This document shows, one piece after another, positions 26,158 through 34,244 of a stretch of DNA of 64,000 nt (its first letter is position 1; every line of letters begins with the position of its first letter). The DNA is from CBDAQV01 sp965199335 (GTDB lineage: Bacteria > Pseudomonadota > Alphaproteobacteria > CALMVH01). The stretch spans positions 558,001 to 622,000 of the forward strand of contig CBDAQZ010000003.1 of the NCBI GenBank assembly GCA_965199335.1, written 5' to 3'. Under the pieces are notes generated by a model that did no database searches, was not told the origin of the DNA, and saw nothing but the letters and a program-made list of their open reading frames with translations. Both the position numbers and the translations under genes were made by a program.

Positions 26158-27074
26158 GCCGGTTTCGTCGCGACGCAGAAAAGATTGCCGACATTCAGGG
26201 TGACGGGACTATTGCCCAGCCCGATTGCCTCGGCAAATCTGATCGTGCCGTTCTTCAGGCGCGCAGGCAAAGGCAGAAGGCGCATCCAGTATGCCAGGCG
26301 ATACTTGTTTGCGTACGGCGCAATGCCGATATCCGAAAAGCCGGTTTTTTGCAGAAGATACTGCATGGAGGGAGGGCTGAACAATTGCAGATGCTCTATA
26401 TCGATGATCGGCGACCGCTTGCCCAGCAAACGATTTAGCGTGCCGGTGCGATCGTGCACCACGAGGGCGATTTTGCCGCCCGGCGCCAGAACATCGAAGA
26501 AAGCACGCACCAGAAGGCCGGGATCGGGCACGTGTTCCAGCGTCATGAAACAGCAGACCAGATCGAACCTGCCCGTGGGGAAGTCGCCTTCGCGGAAAAT
26601 GCCCTCCCGGATCCAGGGCCGGACGCCGGGTTCCGCGGCCGCGATCGCTTTTGCCGATGGCTCGATGCCGACGATCTCGGCAAACCCCATGGCCGACAGG
26701 TCGCGCAGGAAGGCACCGGAGCCGGTGCCGACCTCCAGCGCCGCGCCCCTGGCGACGCCGGCAAGATGCGGCCCCAGGGCTTTCGCGTATGTATCCGCAG
26801 CCTGCCGGGCCTCGATGCTGCTGTCGTAGTCGGCCTGGTGGTAAGCCTCGATGATCGAACCCGAAATTGGAGGAGCCGGCGCGAAGACGGTCGTGCAATC
26901 GGGACACGTCACCAGCTTCAGGTTCATGAACTCGGGCGCCTTGCGCGAGGCGTAGCTGGCGCCGGTGATCCTTGCCGTATCGATATGTTCTTCCAGGAAC
27001 GAGGCGCAGCCATCCGCCGGATGGCCGCATACGGGGCAGGCGCGGCTGACGCGCTGCGAGAAAAGCTCGCTCAT
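26154..27074 (-). CDS. Class I SAM-dependent methyltransferase with N-terminal zinc-ribbon
   Basis: 306 residues. The N-terminus has CPVCGHPADGC and VTCPDCTTVF, a two-knuckle Cys4 site. AALEVGTGSGAFLRDL is SAM motif I, IVGIEPSAKAIAAA motif II, FDLVCCFMTLEHVPDP and LAPGGKIALVVHD the later ones, and HLQLFSPPSMQYLLQKTGF is common in sugar C- and O-methyltransferases. The Cys4 plus Methyltransf_23 plan recalls the TylC3-type C-methyltransferases of deoxysugar pathways, but the length is shorter and this is a loose likeness. Overlaps its neighbours by four bases on each side. Confidence 0.87.
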   Translation of the reverse strand: MSELFSQRVSRACPVCGHPADGCASFLEEHIDTARITGASYASRKAPEFMNLKLVTCPDCTTVFAPAPPISGSIIEAYHQADYDSSIEARQAADTYAKALGPHLAGVARGAALEVGTGSGAFLRDLSAMGFAEIVGIEPSAKAIAAAEPGVRPWIREGIFREGDFPTGRFDLVCCFMTLEHVPDPGLLVRAFFDVLAPGGKIALVVHDRTGTLNRLLGKRSPIIDIEHLQLFSPPSMQYLLQKTGFSDIGIAPYANKYRLAYWMRLLPLPARLKNGTIRFAEAIGLGNSPVTLNVGNLFCVATKPA

Positions 27075-29047
27075 TGATTGTGGCCGTCGGCATATTGCAG
27101 CGTCGTCTTGCCGCGCCGGATGATGCGTTCGCGGATGAACCGCGGCCGTGCCTTGGTCTCGATCAATATCTTGCCGATATACTCGCCCACGATCCCGATG
27201 GCGAACAGGTTCAGTCCGCCGAAGGCAAGGATCAGCAGGATGACGGTCGTGAAGCCCGGCGGGGCCGTTCCCGGGGAAAAGATGCGGATCGCCGCGACGA
27301 CGACCGACAACAGGAACGATATCATCAGGATCAGGGCGCCGAAATTGGTCAGGGCCGTCAGCGGCATGTTGCTGAAGGAAAAGATCGCCTTCTTCGCCCA
27401 GTCGATATTCTTCATCAGGTTGTTGGTGCTGACGCCGAACATTCGTTCGGGCCGCACGTAGTCGACACCCGTCTGCTTGAAACCGGCATAGGCACGCAGG
27501 CCGCGCATGAACAGGTCGCGCTCCGGACAACGCAGCAGCCAGCCGACAACACGCTTGTCGATCAGCGAGAAATCGCCGGCGTCGGTCGGGATGCGTATGT
27601 AGCTGACGCGCGAGAAGACACGATAGAACGCCTTGTACATCAGGCCCCATGCCCATGACATTTCACGCTGCACGCGGCGGCCATAAATCACATCGTAGCC
27701 TTCCACCCATTTGGCGAAGAACGGCTCGATCAATTCGGGCGGATCCTGCAAATCGCCGTCCAGCAGCACCACCGATTTCATGGTGGAGATTTCCATGCCG
27801 CTGCGAAATGCCATCTGCGAGCCGAAATTGCGCGAATGCACGATACCGACCACATGCGGATCGCGCGCCGAAATCTCCTCGATCACCTGCGTGGAATCGT
27901 CGGGGCTGCCGTCGTTGACGAAGATGATCTCGTAATCGACGTTGAGCTTGGTGAAGACCGCCGTCAGCCGTTCGTGCATGTACGGTATGGCCTGCCCATC
28001 CTTGTAGCAGGCGATGATCGCCGAAATGCTGCGCGCCTGGCTGGGCAGGTTGTCGCGCTGGGTCAATGCGCGTCCGCCGGCCCGTGCCCAATCGGCCATG
28101 ACGTGCAGGCCATCGGCAAGGCTGGTCGGAGCCGTCCAGCCCAGTTTCTCGCGCGCCTTCGCAGGATCGGCGTACCATTTCTCCAGATCCCAGTGCCGGT
28201 TCTGCATCGTGCCGAACTGCGGCTCTTCCGCGATGCCGAATTCGGCCTTCGCGGTTTCGGCAAGCTGCCGCATCGTCGTCAGCCGGCCGGTGCCGATATT
28301 GAAGCTTTCGCCGAAGCGATCGGGCGTGATGTCGGTGGCGGCCATTACGAACGCTTCGCATACATCGCTGATATAGATGAAATCGCGGCTGATATCGGGA
28401 TCCACGAACTGGGGATACTTGCCTTCGATCCCGTTGCCGACGACTGCCGGCATCAATCGGGACGCATCTTCCAGCGGGCCGTAGACCGCGTAGAGGCGCA
28501 GGTTGACGCACGGCAATTTGCGCACCTTGCCCATATAGACGACATGCTGCGCCAGCGCTGCCTTGGCCACGGCATAATGGCTGTTCGGCAGCAGCTTTGC
28601 GTCCTCGACGGGAGCGCTGCAGTTCAGGCCATACTCGGAAGAGCTGCCGCCATGGACATAGGCCGTGATTCGGCGATCGGCCAGTTTTTCCAGCAACCGG
28701 ACCTTGGCGCTGAAATTCGTCTCGACGATGCGGTCGACATCCTTTTCGAAGGAATAACCGCCATAGGTGATGCAATCGAAAACGATCTGCGGCCTGGCAT
28801 CGTCCAGCAGCTTGCGCACGTCCTCGTCATCGGAAATATCGGCATGCAGTATCCTGTCGGCGTCGACACCCTCCAGCCGCCATGACGGCAATGTGTGCAC
28901 GGATGCGATCACATCGTCGCGAAGTGCGCTGAGCGCCAGGAACAGATTTGCACCGATGAAACCGCCGGCGCCCAGGATCAGTATCGGCCCCGGCAAGGCA
29001 CGGACGGCGGCCGCGGCGTTTTGACTCAGTTCAGGGTGGAAATGCAA
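27071..29047 (-). CDS. Fusion: NAD-dependent epimerase/dehydratase + GtrB-type GT2
   Basis: 658 residues. Residues 20-325 are an extended SDR: GAGGFIG (26-32), SSSEYG (135-140), catalytic Y158 and K162 in HYAVAK, RDFIYISDVCEAF and SFNIGTGR. Residues 340-560 are a GT2: SAIIACYKDG, FVNDGSPDDS, HSRNFGSQMAFRSGM and VLLDGDLQDPP. Two membrane helices follow (566-588, 599-622) with GLNLFAIGIVGEYIGKI between them and a basic tail, the plan of GtrB/DPM1 polyprenyl-phosphate glycosyltransferases. The fusion implies that the SDR makes the sugar the GT2 loads on a lipid carrier. It overlaps the transketolase gene by 22 bases. Confidence 0.9.
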   Translation of the reverse strand: MHFHPELSQNAAAAVRALPGPILILGAGGFIGANLFLALSALRDDVIASVHTLPSWRLEGVDADRILHADISDDEDVRKLLDDARPQIVFDCITYGGYSFEKDVDRIVETNFSAKVRLLEKLADRRITAYVHGGSSSEYGLNCSAPVEDAKLLPNSHYAVAKAALAQHVVYMGKVRKLPCVNLRLYAVYGPLEDASRLMPAVVGNGIEGKYPQFVDPDISRDFIYISDVCEAFVMAATDITPDRFGESFNIGTGRLTTMRQLAETAKAEFGIAEEPQFGTMQNRHWDLEKWYADPAKAREKLGWTAPTSLADGLHVMADWARAGGRALTQRDNLPSQARSISAIIACYKDGQAIPYMHERLTAVFTKLNVDYEIIFVNDGSPDDSTQVIEEISARDPHVVGIVHSRNFGSQMAFRSGMEISTMKSVVLLDGDLQDPPELIEPFFAKWVEGYDVIYGRRVQREMSWAWGLMYKAFYRVFSRVSYIRIPTDAGDFSLIDKRVVGWLLRCPERDLFMRGLRAYAGFKQTGVDYVRPERMFGVSTNNLMKNIDWAKKAIFSFSNMPLTALTNFGALILMISFLLSVVVAAIRIFSPGTAPPGFTTVILLILAFGGLNLFAIGIVGEYIGKILIETKARPRFIRERIIRRGKTTLQYADGHNQ

Positions 29048-29943
29048 GTTGCCAGACTTTCAGGATCGAGGCCGGCAAGCCGGCGCATGTATTGTTGTGA
29101 ACCATAGCCGTTTTTCGTATGCAACACAGCGGGCGCGCACCGATGGACGAAGCGATCGATAGCGATTCCGGATTCCATGGTCCATTGGCAAAGCTGTCCG
29201 CCCACACCCCCCTGCGCCACATGCTCCTCCGCGACGATCATACGGCGCGCGCGCCTCAACTGGTCGGCGAATTCCAGGGGCGGCGGGCTCAGCGACACCG
29301 GCAATTCCGCCACGCCCCACAGACAGGGTCTTTCGTTTTCGGGCAAGGCCGCCGCCATTTCCCAGACCGATCCCGCCAACGCACCGACGACAACCATGAC
29401 GGGGCCGGAACCGGATGTCAGCTGCCGCCACGGGGCATAGGCGGGCGCCGCCTGCCCCTTCGGCAACTCGCCGCGGCCAAGGCGCAGATAGCTGGGTGTA
29501 TCCTGAGTGGCGAGTTTCTCGACCGCCGGGCCGACATCGCTGGTAAACAGCGGCGTGAACGCCCTCATGTCCGGCAATGTACACAGTACGCCGTAATCCT
29601 CCATCGCATAGTGGCTCTGGCCGTAGATTCCGTAACCATACCCGCCGCCATTGCCGAGCAGCTTGACCGGCAGCCCATGCTGGCAGACGTCGTTTCGGAT
29701 CTGCTCGAAGGCGCGGGCGTAGAGAAACGGCGCGATGCTATAGGTCCAGACTTCATGCCCGGCATGCGCCATGGCCGCGGCAACCGAGACCATATTCTGC
29801 TCGGCAACGCCGGCGTTGATGAACCGGTCTCCCATCGCGGCTCTGAGTGGCTCGAGGGCCATGAATCCCAGATCGCCGGTCAGGAATATCATTTCCGGCT
29901 CGGCGGCGCGGGCAACCAAGGCGTCGCAAACCGCATTCCTCAT
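29026..29943 (-). CDS. Transketolase, C-terminal subunit
   Basis: 305 residues. MIFLTGDLGFMALEPLRAAM starts the pyrimidine-binding domain; FINAGVAEQNMVSVAAAMA holds the glutamate that activates thiamine diphosphate. FLYARAFEQIRNDVCQHGLP and YGQSHYAMEDYGVL are typical; LTSGSGPVMVVVGALAGSV begins the C-terminal domain. Together with the next gene it forms one split transketolase, overlapping by four bases. Split enzymes of this kind occur in glycan and natural-product clusters, where some transfer a two-carbon unit to a sugar. Confidence 0.88.
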   Translation of the reverse strand: MRNAVCDALVARAAEPEMIFLTGDLGFMALEPLRAAMGDRFINAGVAEQNMVSVAAAMAHAGHEVWTYSIAPFLYARAFEQIRNDVCQHGLPVKLLGNGGGYGYGIYGQSHYAMEDYGVLCTLPDMRAFTPLFTSDVGPAVEKLATQDTPSYLRLGRGELPKGQAAPAYAPWRQLTSGSGPVMVVVGALAGSVWEMAAALPENERPCLWGVAELPVSLSPPPLEFADQLRRARRMIVAEEHVAQGGVGGQLCQWTMESGIAIDRFVHRCAPAVLHTKNGYGSQQYMRRLAGLDPESLATCISTLN

Positions 29944-30740
29944 ACCAGGCCCAGCTCTTCGTAGGCGAGGGCGAACTGTTCTTCGCTCAGGGGCAGGTAA
30001 TGCGACTGGACCTGTCCCTGCATATGCCCGATCCCCCGGCCCTTCACCGTGTCGAGAACCACGAAGTGCGGTCGCTGTCCGGTTTTTTTCAGAGCCCCGC
30101 GGATCGCTTCCGGATCGTGACCATCGACTAGCGTGATATCGACGGCAAAAGCCGCCAGGCGGGTTTCGATATCGTGCATCGAGGCAATCTCGTCCGTTGT
30201 GCCGAACCCCTGCAACCCGTTGCGATCGATCAGGACTGTCAGTCCGCCCAGCTGATGGTGGGACGCGAAAATCAGCGCCTCCCAGGTCGATCCTTCCTGC
30301 CACTCGCCATCGGACGTCATGCAGAAGACACGGGCGGGACTGCGGCGCAGCTTGTTCGAGAGGGCAAGGCCGCTGGCAAGCGAGAGCCCGTGGCCAAGAC
30401 TGCCGGTCGCGAACTCGACACCGGGAATGCCGTGAGGGGGTGGATGACCGGCAAGGCGGGTCCCGTCCATCTGGAAGGTCTGGAGATCCTGGTCCGACAA
30501 CAGGCCCTTGCTCCACAAGGTGACGTACAACGCGCCCGCGGCATGGCCCTTGGAAAGGATGAACCTGTCATCCGTCGCCATCGCATCGTGAAACACGACC
30601 ATCAACGCATCGAGAGCCGAGAGATTGCCGCCGATATGCCCGGCCTTCGCCAGATGGTGCATGGCAATCAACCTGCGACGCGCCGTTGCGAGCTGTGTCA
30701 TGTCTACGGGCAAGAGCGGGTCCGACTGTGGTTTGCCCAC
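29940..30740 (-). CDS. Transketolase, N-terminal (ThDP-binding) subunit
   Basis: 266 residues. AGHIGGNLSALDALM and LSKGHAAGALYVTLWSKG hold conserved histidines; FATGSLGHGLSLASGLA follows. The diphosphate-binding motif runs from SDGEWQEGSTWEAL to IDRNGLQ (about 143-177). It ends before the pyrimidine domain, which the next gene supplies. First gene of the six-gene operon; the gap to the sensor kinase gene upstream is 48 bases, so a promoter could be there or further up. Housekeeping transketolase would be a single 650-residue chain, so this is a specialised copy. Confidence 0.88.
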   Translation of the reverse strand: MGKPQSDPLLPVDMTQLATARRRLIAMHHLAKAGHIGGNLSALDALMVVFHDAMATDDRFILSKGHAAGALYVTLWSKGLLSDQDLQTFQMDGTRLAGHPPPHGIPGVEFATGSLGHGLSLASGLALSNKLRRSPARVFCMTSDGEWQEGSTWEALIFASHHQLGGLTVLIDRNGLQGFGTTDEIASMHDIETRLAAFAVDITLVDGHDPEAIRGALKKTGQRPHFVVLDTVKGRGIGHMQGQVQSHYLPLSEEQFALAYEELGLV

Positions 30741-30788
30741 ATAGTATCCATGCGGGCATGACCTATCAATAGCGGCAGAGCGCCAATC

Positions 30789-31829
30789 TTAAGAGATGAG
30801 CGACGCCCTTGGCAGCCGCACGCTGAAGGATGTCCGGCCGTCTCTGCTTTCCACGGTCAGCTGGCCCCCTCGTTCGCGCACCAGTCCCTGTACCAGCCGC
30901 ATGCCCAGCCCCTTGCTTTGGGCGGGATCAAAATCAGCGGGTAGGCTGTCGCCCTCGTCCGTGACCGTCAGTACGGCCTGTTCGCCCGGGTTCTGGCGGA
31001 AGCCGACAGATACGGTGCCCTGGCCATATTTCAGGGCGTTGGTCACGAGCTCGGTCATGACCAGGCCCAGTGTCGGGATGTCGGCCGCGTTCCATCTGGC
31101 CTCGTCCGCCGCCAGTTTAATCTCGCGGTTGACAAGGGTCGATCCCAGGCCGGTGCGCATGTCGGCGATCAGGCTTTCGAGATACGGCATCACCTCGACA
31201 TCCATGCTCGCCGCGCTGCGATAGAGTCGGTCGTGCATCGCCGCGATGGTCCTGACCCGCGCGGCGCTTTCCAGCAGCTGGCTCGATGTCCGTTCCGTCT
31301 CGGCGTTGCTGGCCTGGATGCTGAGCAGCCCCTGGACCAACTGCAGGCTGTTCTTCACGCGGTGATGGATCTCCTGCATCAGCAGGTCCCTGGTTTCCGC
31401 TGCCTGCATGCGGTCCGAGATATCGCGGCAATTTGCCAGCAGCAGAGTGTCGCCATCCTCGCTTGTCATAGGCGTAACCGTGACGTCCCATGAACGGACC
31501 GTCCCTTGCGCGGTGGGGCAGAAGGCCTGGAACTTGCTGGTCTTGCCGAACATGCCCGACGTTATCGCATCGGCAATCTTGGACTTTTCGGACTCGGGCC
31601 AGAAATCCAGCCAGGATTGGCCTTCCAGCAGGGCGATCCCCTTGAGGCCGAGCAGGCGCAATCCGGACCGGTTGATGAAGCAGACATGCCCCTGGGCATC
31701 GATCAGCTTGAGGCAATCGGAACTGGCTTCGAGAACCTGACGCAAAAGGCTGTCGTGATCGCGAAGTCCGAGAATTTCGGGCGAAAGCACGGGGTCTATG
31801 TATGAAACCGGTCTGACGGAGATAGCCAT
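30789..31829 (-). CDS. PAS-domain sensor histidine kinase, HisKA_2 type
   Basis: About 346 residues, cytosolic. A PAS domain occupies roughly residues 25-145 (SDCLKLIDAQGHVCFINRSG; WDVTVTPMTSEDGDTLLLAN). The phosphoacceptor box is LMQEIHHRVKNSLQLVQGLL, the HisKA_2 form common in alphaproteobacterial general stress and light kinases. The ATPase part has TLGLVMTELVTNALKYG (N box), VTDEGDSLP and GLGMRLVQGLVRERGG. No membrane segment. The output regulator is not nearby. ATG 31829 is chosen over a GTG three codons upstream. Confidence 0.88.
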   Translation of the reverse strand: MAISVRPVSYIDPVLSPEILGLRDHDSLLRQVLEASSDCLKLIDAQGHVCFINRSGLRLLGLKGIALLEGQSWLDFWPESEKSKIADAITSGMFGKTSKFQAFCPTAQGTVRSWDVTVTPMTSEDGDTLLLANCRDISDRMQAAETRDLLMQEIHHRVKNSLQLVQGLLSIQASNAETERTSSQLLESAARVRTIAAMHDRLYRSAASMDVEVMPYLESLIADMRTGLGSTLVNREIKLAADEARWNAADIPTLGLVMTELVTNALKYGQGTVSVGFRQNPGEQAVLTVTDEGDSLPADFDPAQSKGLGMRLVQGLVRERGGQLTVESRDGRTSFSVRLPRASLIS

Positions 31830-32008
31830 GCAGGACACCCCGGCGCTTGTTTCTACCTTGGGATCGCGCGCCGAATCGATCTTGCAACCCGTTGAGTGTT
31901 GCTAATTGGTATCAGGCTTCAAGAAAAATTCAAGATTAATCATGGTTAACGGACGCATGCGTAGGGTAATGGGGGGAACGCTTATGGTCTAAATGGTATT
32001 ATTATATT

Positions 32009-32230
32009 ATGTCCCTGCACACGCACCAACTCAGTCAATCACATTATATGCCAAACGATGACCGGAACGAACTTGCCGAAGGCCTGCGCAAGTGGCTGGA
32101 AGAGGGTCACCTCAACAATCCCAAATCGGTTCCGGAAACGATCGATATAGCGCAGCTGAAGCGCAAGGCCGCGCAACGCATCATGGCGGCGCAGAGGGCG
32201 TTGCCGGACGAGGACGACGATAAGTCCTAG
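32009..32230 (+). CDS. Small hypothetical protein
   Basis: 73 residues (or 60 from the ATG at 32048), acidic and helical: ELAEGLRKWLEEGHLNN and IAQLKRKAAQRIMAAQRALP, then an acidic end DEDDDKS. No clear ribosome site is visible for either start. About 180 bases of AT-rich DNA upstream separate it from the divergent kinase gene. I recognise no family. Confidence 0.5.
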   Translation: MSLHTHQLSQSHYMPNDDRNELAEGLRKWLEEGHLNNPKSVPETIDIAQLKRKAAQRIMAAQRALPDEDDDKS

Positions 32231-32799
32231 GCTGGAAAATTAGTCTTGAGCGCCGTCGCGCTCTGCTCGATCAGATGGACGAAAGCGGCGGCTTCATCCC
32301 CTTTCTGCATATGCGGCCTGAACTCCGCCACGATCCTTTGCCATATGTCGGCAGGCACATGGGCCAGTACCCGTTCCTCGGTCAGGATTTCCACATAGCG
32401 TTCCAGGCGTGAGCAATAGAGCAGTACCAGCGGCGCTTCGCCGTTCGATTTCAGTTTGATATGGGCGTAGGCGAGGCGCGCCTGACGCCATGCCGCCTTG
32501 TGCAGCGCCGCATTCGGCACCAGTTGCTGACGCAGCCAGCGGTTCTGAAGGCAAGCGAGGGCCGCGAGGGCCACGGCGAATTCGATGGTGATGGCGAACG
32601 GGCCCGGCAACGCGGGAAAAACCAGCACCGGCAGAGCCCCCGCGATCAGCGCCGCGATCATTGCATGGATCAGGGCAAACGCTCCGTAATGGCTGCTGGC
32701 CGGATTGTCGATCAGGTGAATCTCGGCTGCCGTGACGGCCTTGGCCGAGGCGATGGCGGCCTCTATGCGGGCATGCTCGTCGGGGTGCTTGATTACCAT
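32227..32799 (-). CDS. TPM domain membrane protein
   Basis: 190 residues. The N-terminal half shows AAIASAKAVTAAEIHLIDNP and a pair of membrane helices (ALIHAMIAALIAGALPVLVF, PFAITIEFAVALAALACL). The C-terminal half has QARLAYAHIKLKS, LVLLYCSRLERYVEILTEERV and ADIWQRIVAEFRPHMQKGD, the TPM phosphatase-like pattern in which the helix E-R-x-V-E-I-L is conserved. It is the third gene of a LemA-TPM-TPM operon and overlaps the previous gene by seven bases. Function in the family is unclear. Confidence 0.8.
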   Translation of the reverse strand: MVIKHPDEHARIEAAIASAKAVTAAEIHLIDNPASSHYGAFALIHAMIAALIAGALPVLVFPALPGPFAITIEFAVALAALACLQNRWLRQQLVPNAALHKAAWRQARLAYAHIKLKSNGEAPLVLLYCSRLERYVEILTEERVLAHVPADIWQRIVAEFRPHMQKGDEAAAFVHLIEQSATALKTNFPA

Positions 32800-33539
32800 G
32801 AGCCAGACGCCCCGCCGCCGCCGAACGAACCGCCGCCGCCGGAAAAGCCGTTGCTGAAACCGCCACCCCCCGTACCCCAGCTTTGCATGCCTATCAATGG
32901 CAGCCAGCCAAGCGAACTGCGACGGGTCTGCAGCCACAGGATGAAGGCGATGAAGATGACCCAGAATATGACATGGCCGATGGTTATGCCCGAACCCGTG
33001 CTTTGCCGCCTGACGTGATCCTGCACGACAGCCGTGGGCAGCGCAGCGTCGATATCCCGGCCATTCAGCACGTTCAGCATCGCACCGGCGCCGGCAACGA
33101 CGCCCTGCTGCATCTGTCCCTGCTTGAACTGCGGCAGGATGATCTCGTTGATGATGTCGGCGCTCTTGGCGTCGGTCAGCGTGCCTTCCAGCCCATAGCC
33201 GACCTCGATCCTGACCTTGTGCTCCTTCGGGGCGACCAGCAGGATGGCGCCGGTATCCTTGTCCTTTTGCCCGATGCCCCATGTGCGGCCCAGCTGATAG
33301 CCGTAATCCTCGATCGTCTGCCCCTGCAGCGAGGATACGATCGCGACTACCACCTGCTGGCCGGTGGTCGATTCCTGCTGGGCCAGTTCCTGCGTCAGCT
33401 GGGCCGAGGCATCCTGGCCGAGCAGCCCGGCCTGGTCGACCACCCGCCCGGTCAGCGGCGGAAAGGCGATCGCGCCGGCAAGGCAGCTGCCGGCGCACAG
33501 CAGCGCCAGCACCAGGCCGAAGGCGGCAAGCCGTTTCAC
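32793..33539 (-). CDS. TPM domain protein (YgcG family), secreted and membrane-anchored
   Basis: 248 residues from a GTG that shares one base with the LemA stop. A signal peptide (LAAFGLVLALLCAGSCLAGA) leads into FPPLTGRVVDQAGLLGQ and QVVVAIVSSLQGQTIEDYGYQL, GTILLVAP-like GAILLVAPKEHKVRIEVGYGLEG, the TPM core. A membrane helix (ITIGHVIFWVIFIAFILWL) and a Gly/Ser/Phe-rich tail (GGGGSFGGGGASGSW) follow, the usual YgcG ending. The LemA-YgcG pair is a conserved proteobacterial association. Confidence 0.9.
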   Translation of the reverse strand: MKRLAAFGLVLALLCAGSCLAGAIAFPPLTGRVVDQAGLLGQDASAQLTQELAQQESTTGQQVVVAIVSSLQGQTIEDYGYQLGRTWGIGQKDKDTGAILLVAPKEHKVRIEVGYGLEGTLTDAKSADIINEIILPQFKQGQMQQGVVAGAGAMLNVLNGRDIDAALPTAVVQDHVRRQSTGSGITIGHVIFWVIFIAFILWLQTRRSSLGWLPLIGMQSWGTGGGGFSNGFSGGGGSFGGGGASGSW

Positions 33540-34135
33540 TAGAACTTGACCTTGGGGGCTTCCTGCGCCTCGGTCGAGATGGTGAAGGTCTCACGTGGTT
33601 TCAGGTCGGGATACATGATATGCGCGATCCAGCTGGACGGGATCGTGCGCAGCACCGTGTTGTATTGCTGTACGGCGTCGATGTAGTCGCGGCGCGCGAC
33701 GGCGATGCGGTTCTCCGTGCCCTCGAGCTGCGATTGCAGTTCCATGAAATTCTTGTCGGCCTTCAGGTCGGGGTATTTCTCGGATACGACCAGCAGGCGC
33801 GAAAGCGCGCCGCCAAGCTGGGCCTGGCTTTGCTCGAATTGCTGGAAGGCCTGCGGATTCTGCGTGATGTCGCCGGCGGAGATCTGCGGCTGCGTCGCCT
33901 TGGCCCGCGCGTCGGTCACCTCGACCAGCGTATCCTTCTCATGCGCGGCATAGCCCTTCACCGTCTCGACCAAATTCGGGATCAGGTCGGAGCGGCGCTG
34001 GTACTGGTTCAGCACCTCGGACCATTTCGCCTTGCAGTTCTCGTCGAGCGTCGGCGCCTGGTTGACGCCGCAGCCCGACAGGCCGCACGCCATTACCAGA
34101 AGGAAGAGGACCGACAAGAACCTAGATGCGCGCAT
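33539..34135 (-). CDS. LemA family lipoprotein
   Basis: 198 residues from ATG 34135. The lipobox LSGC puts the lipidated Cys at residue 22. The rest is alpha-helical: WSEVLNQYQRRSDLIPNLVETVKGY is the family signature, then KATQPQIS, QFEQSQAQLGGALSRLLVVSEKYPDLKA and AVARRDYIDAVQQYN. LemA proteins are helical-bundle envelope proteins found with TPM proteins; their function is not settled. First gene of the operon; an ATG eight codons upstream gives no better signal. Confidence 0.92.
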   Translation of the reverse strand: MRASRFLSVLFLLVMACGLSGCGVNQAPTLDENCKAKWSEVLNQYQRRSDLIPNLVETVKGYAAHEKDTLVEVTDARAKATQPQISAGDITQNPQAFQQFEQSQAQLGGALSRLLVVSEKYPDLKADKNFMELQSQLEGTENRIAVARRDYIDAVQQYNTVLRTIPSSWIAHIMYPDLKPRETFTISTEAQEAPKVKF

Positions 34136-34244
34136 GAAACCAATCCCATGATATTTCACAGCGTTCTAGCACAGCCTCCCGACTTATCTAATGGATTTGT
34201 GGCTCGCACTGGCCGAGAGTGGGAGATCGAAGGAAAGGCGCCCT

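Noticed and set aside
8932..30740. GumD-type initiating transferase and GumE-type polymerase
   Set aside because: Looked for but no protein in the region has the bacterial sugar transferase signature or a polymerase-like helix pattern.
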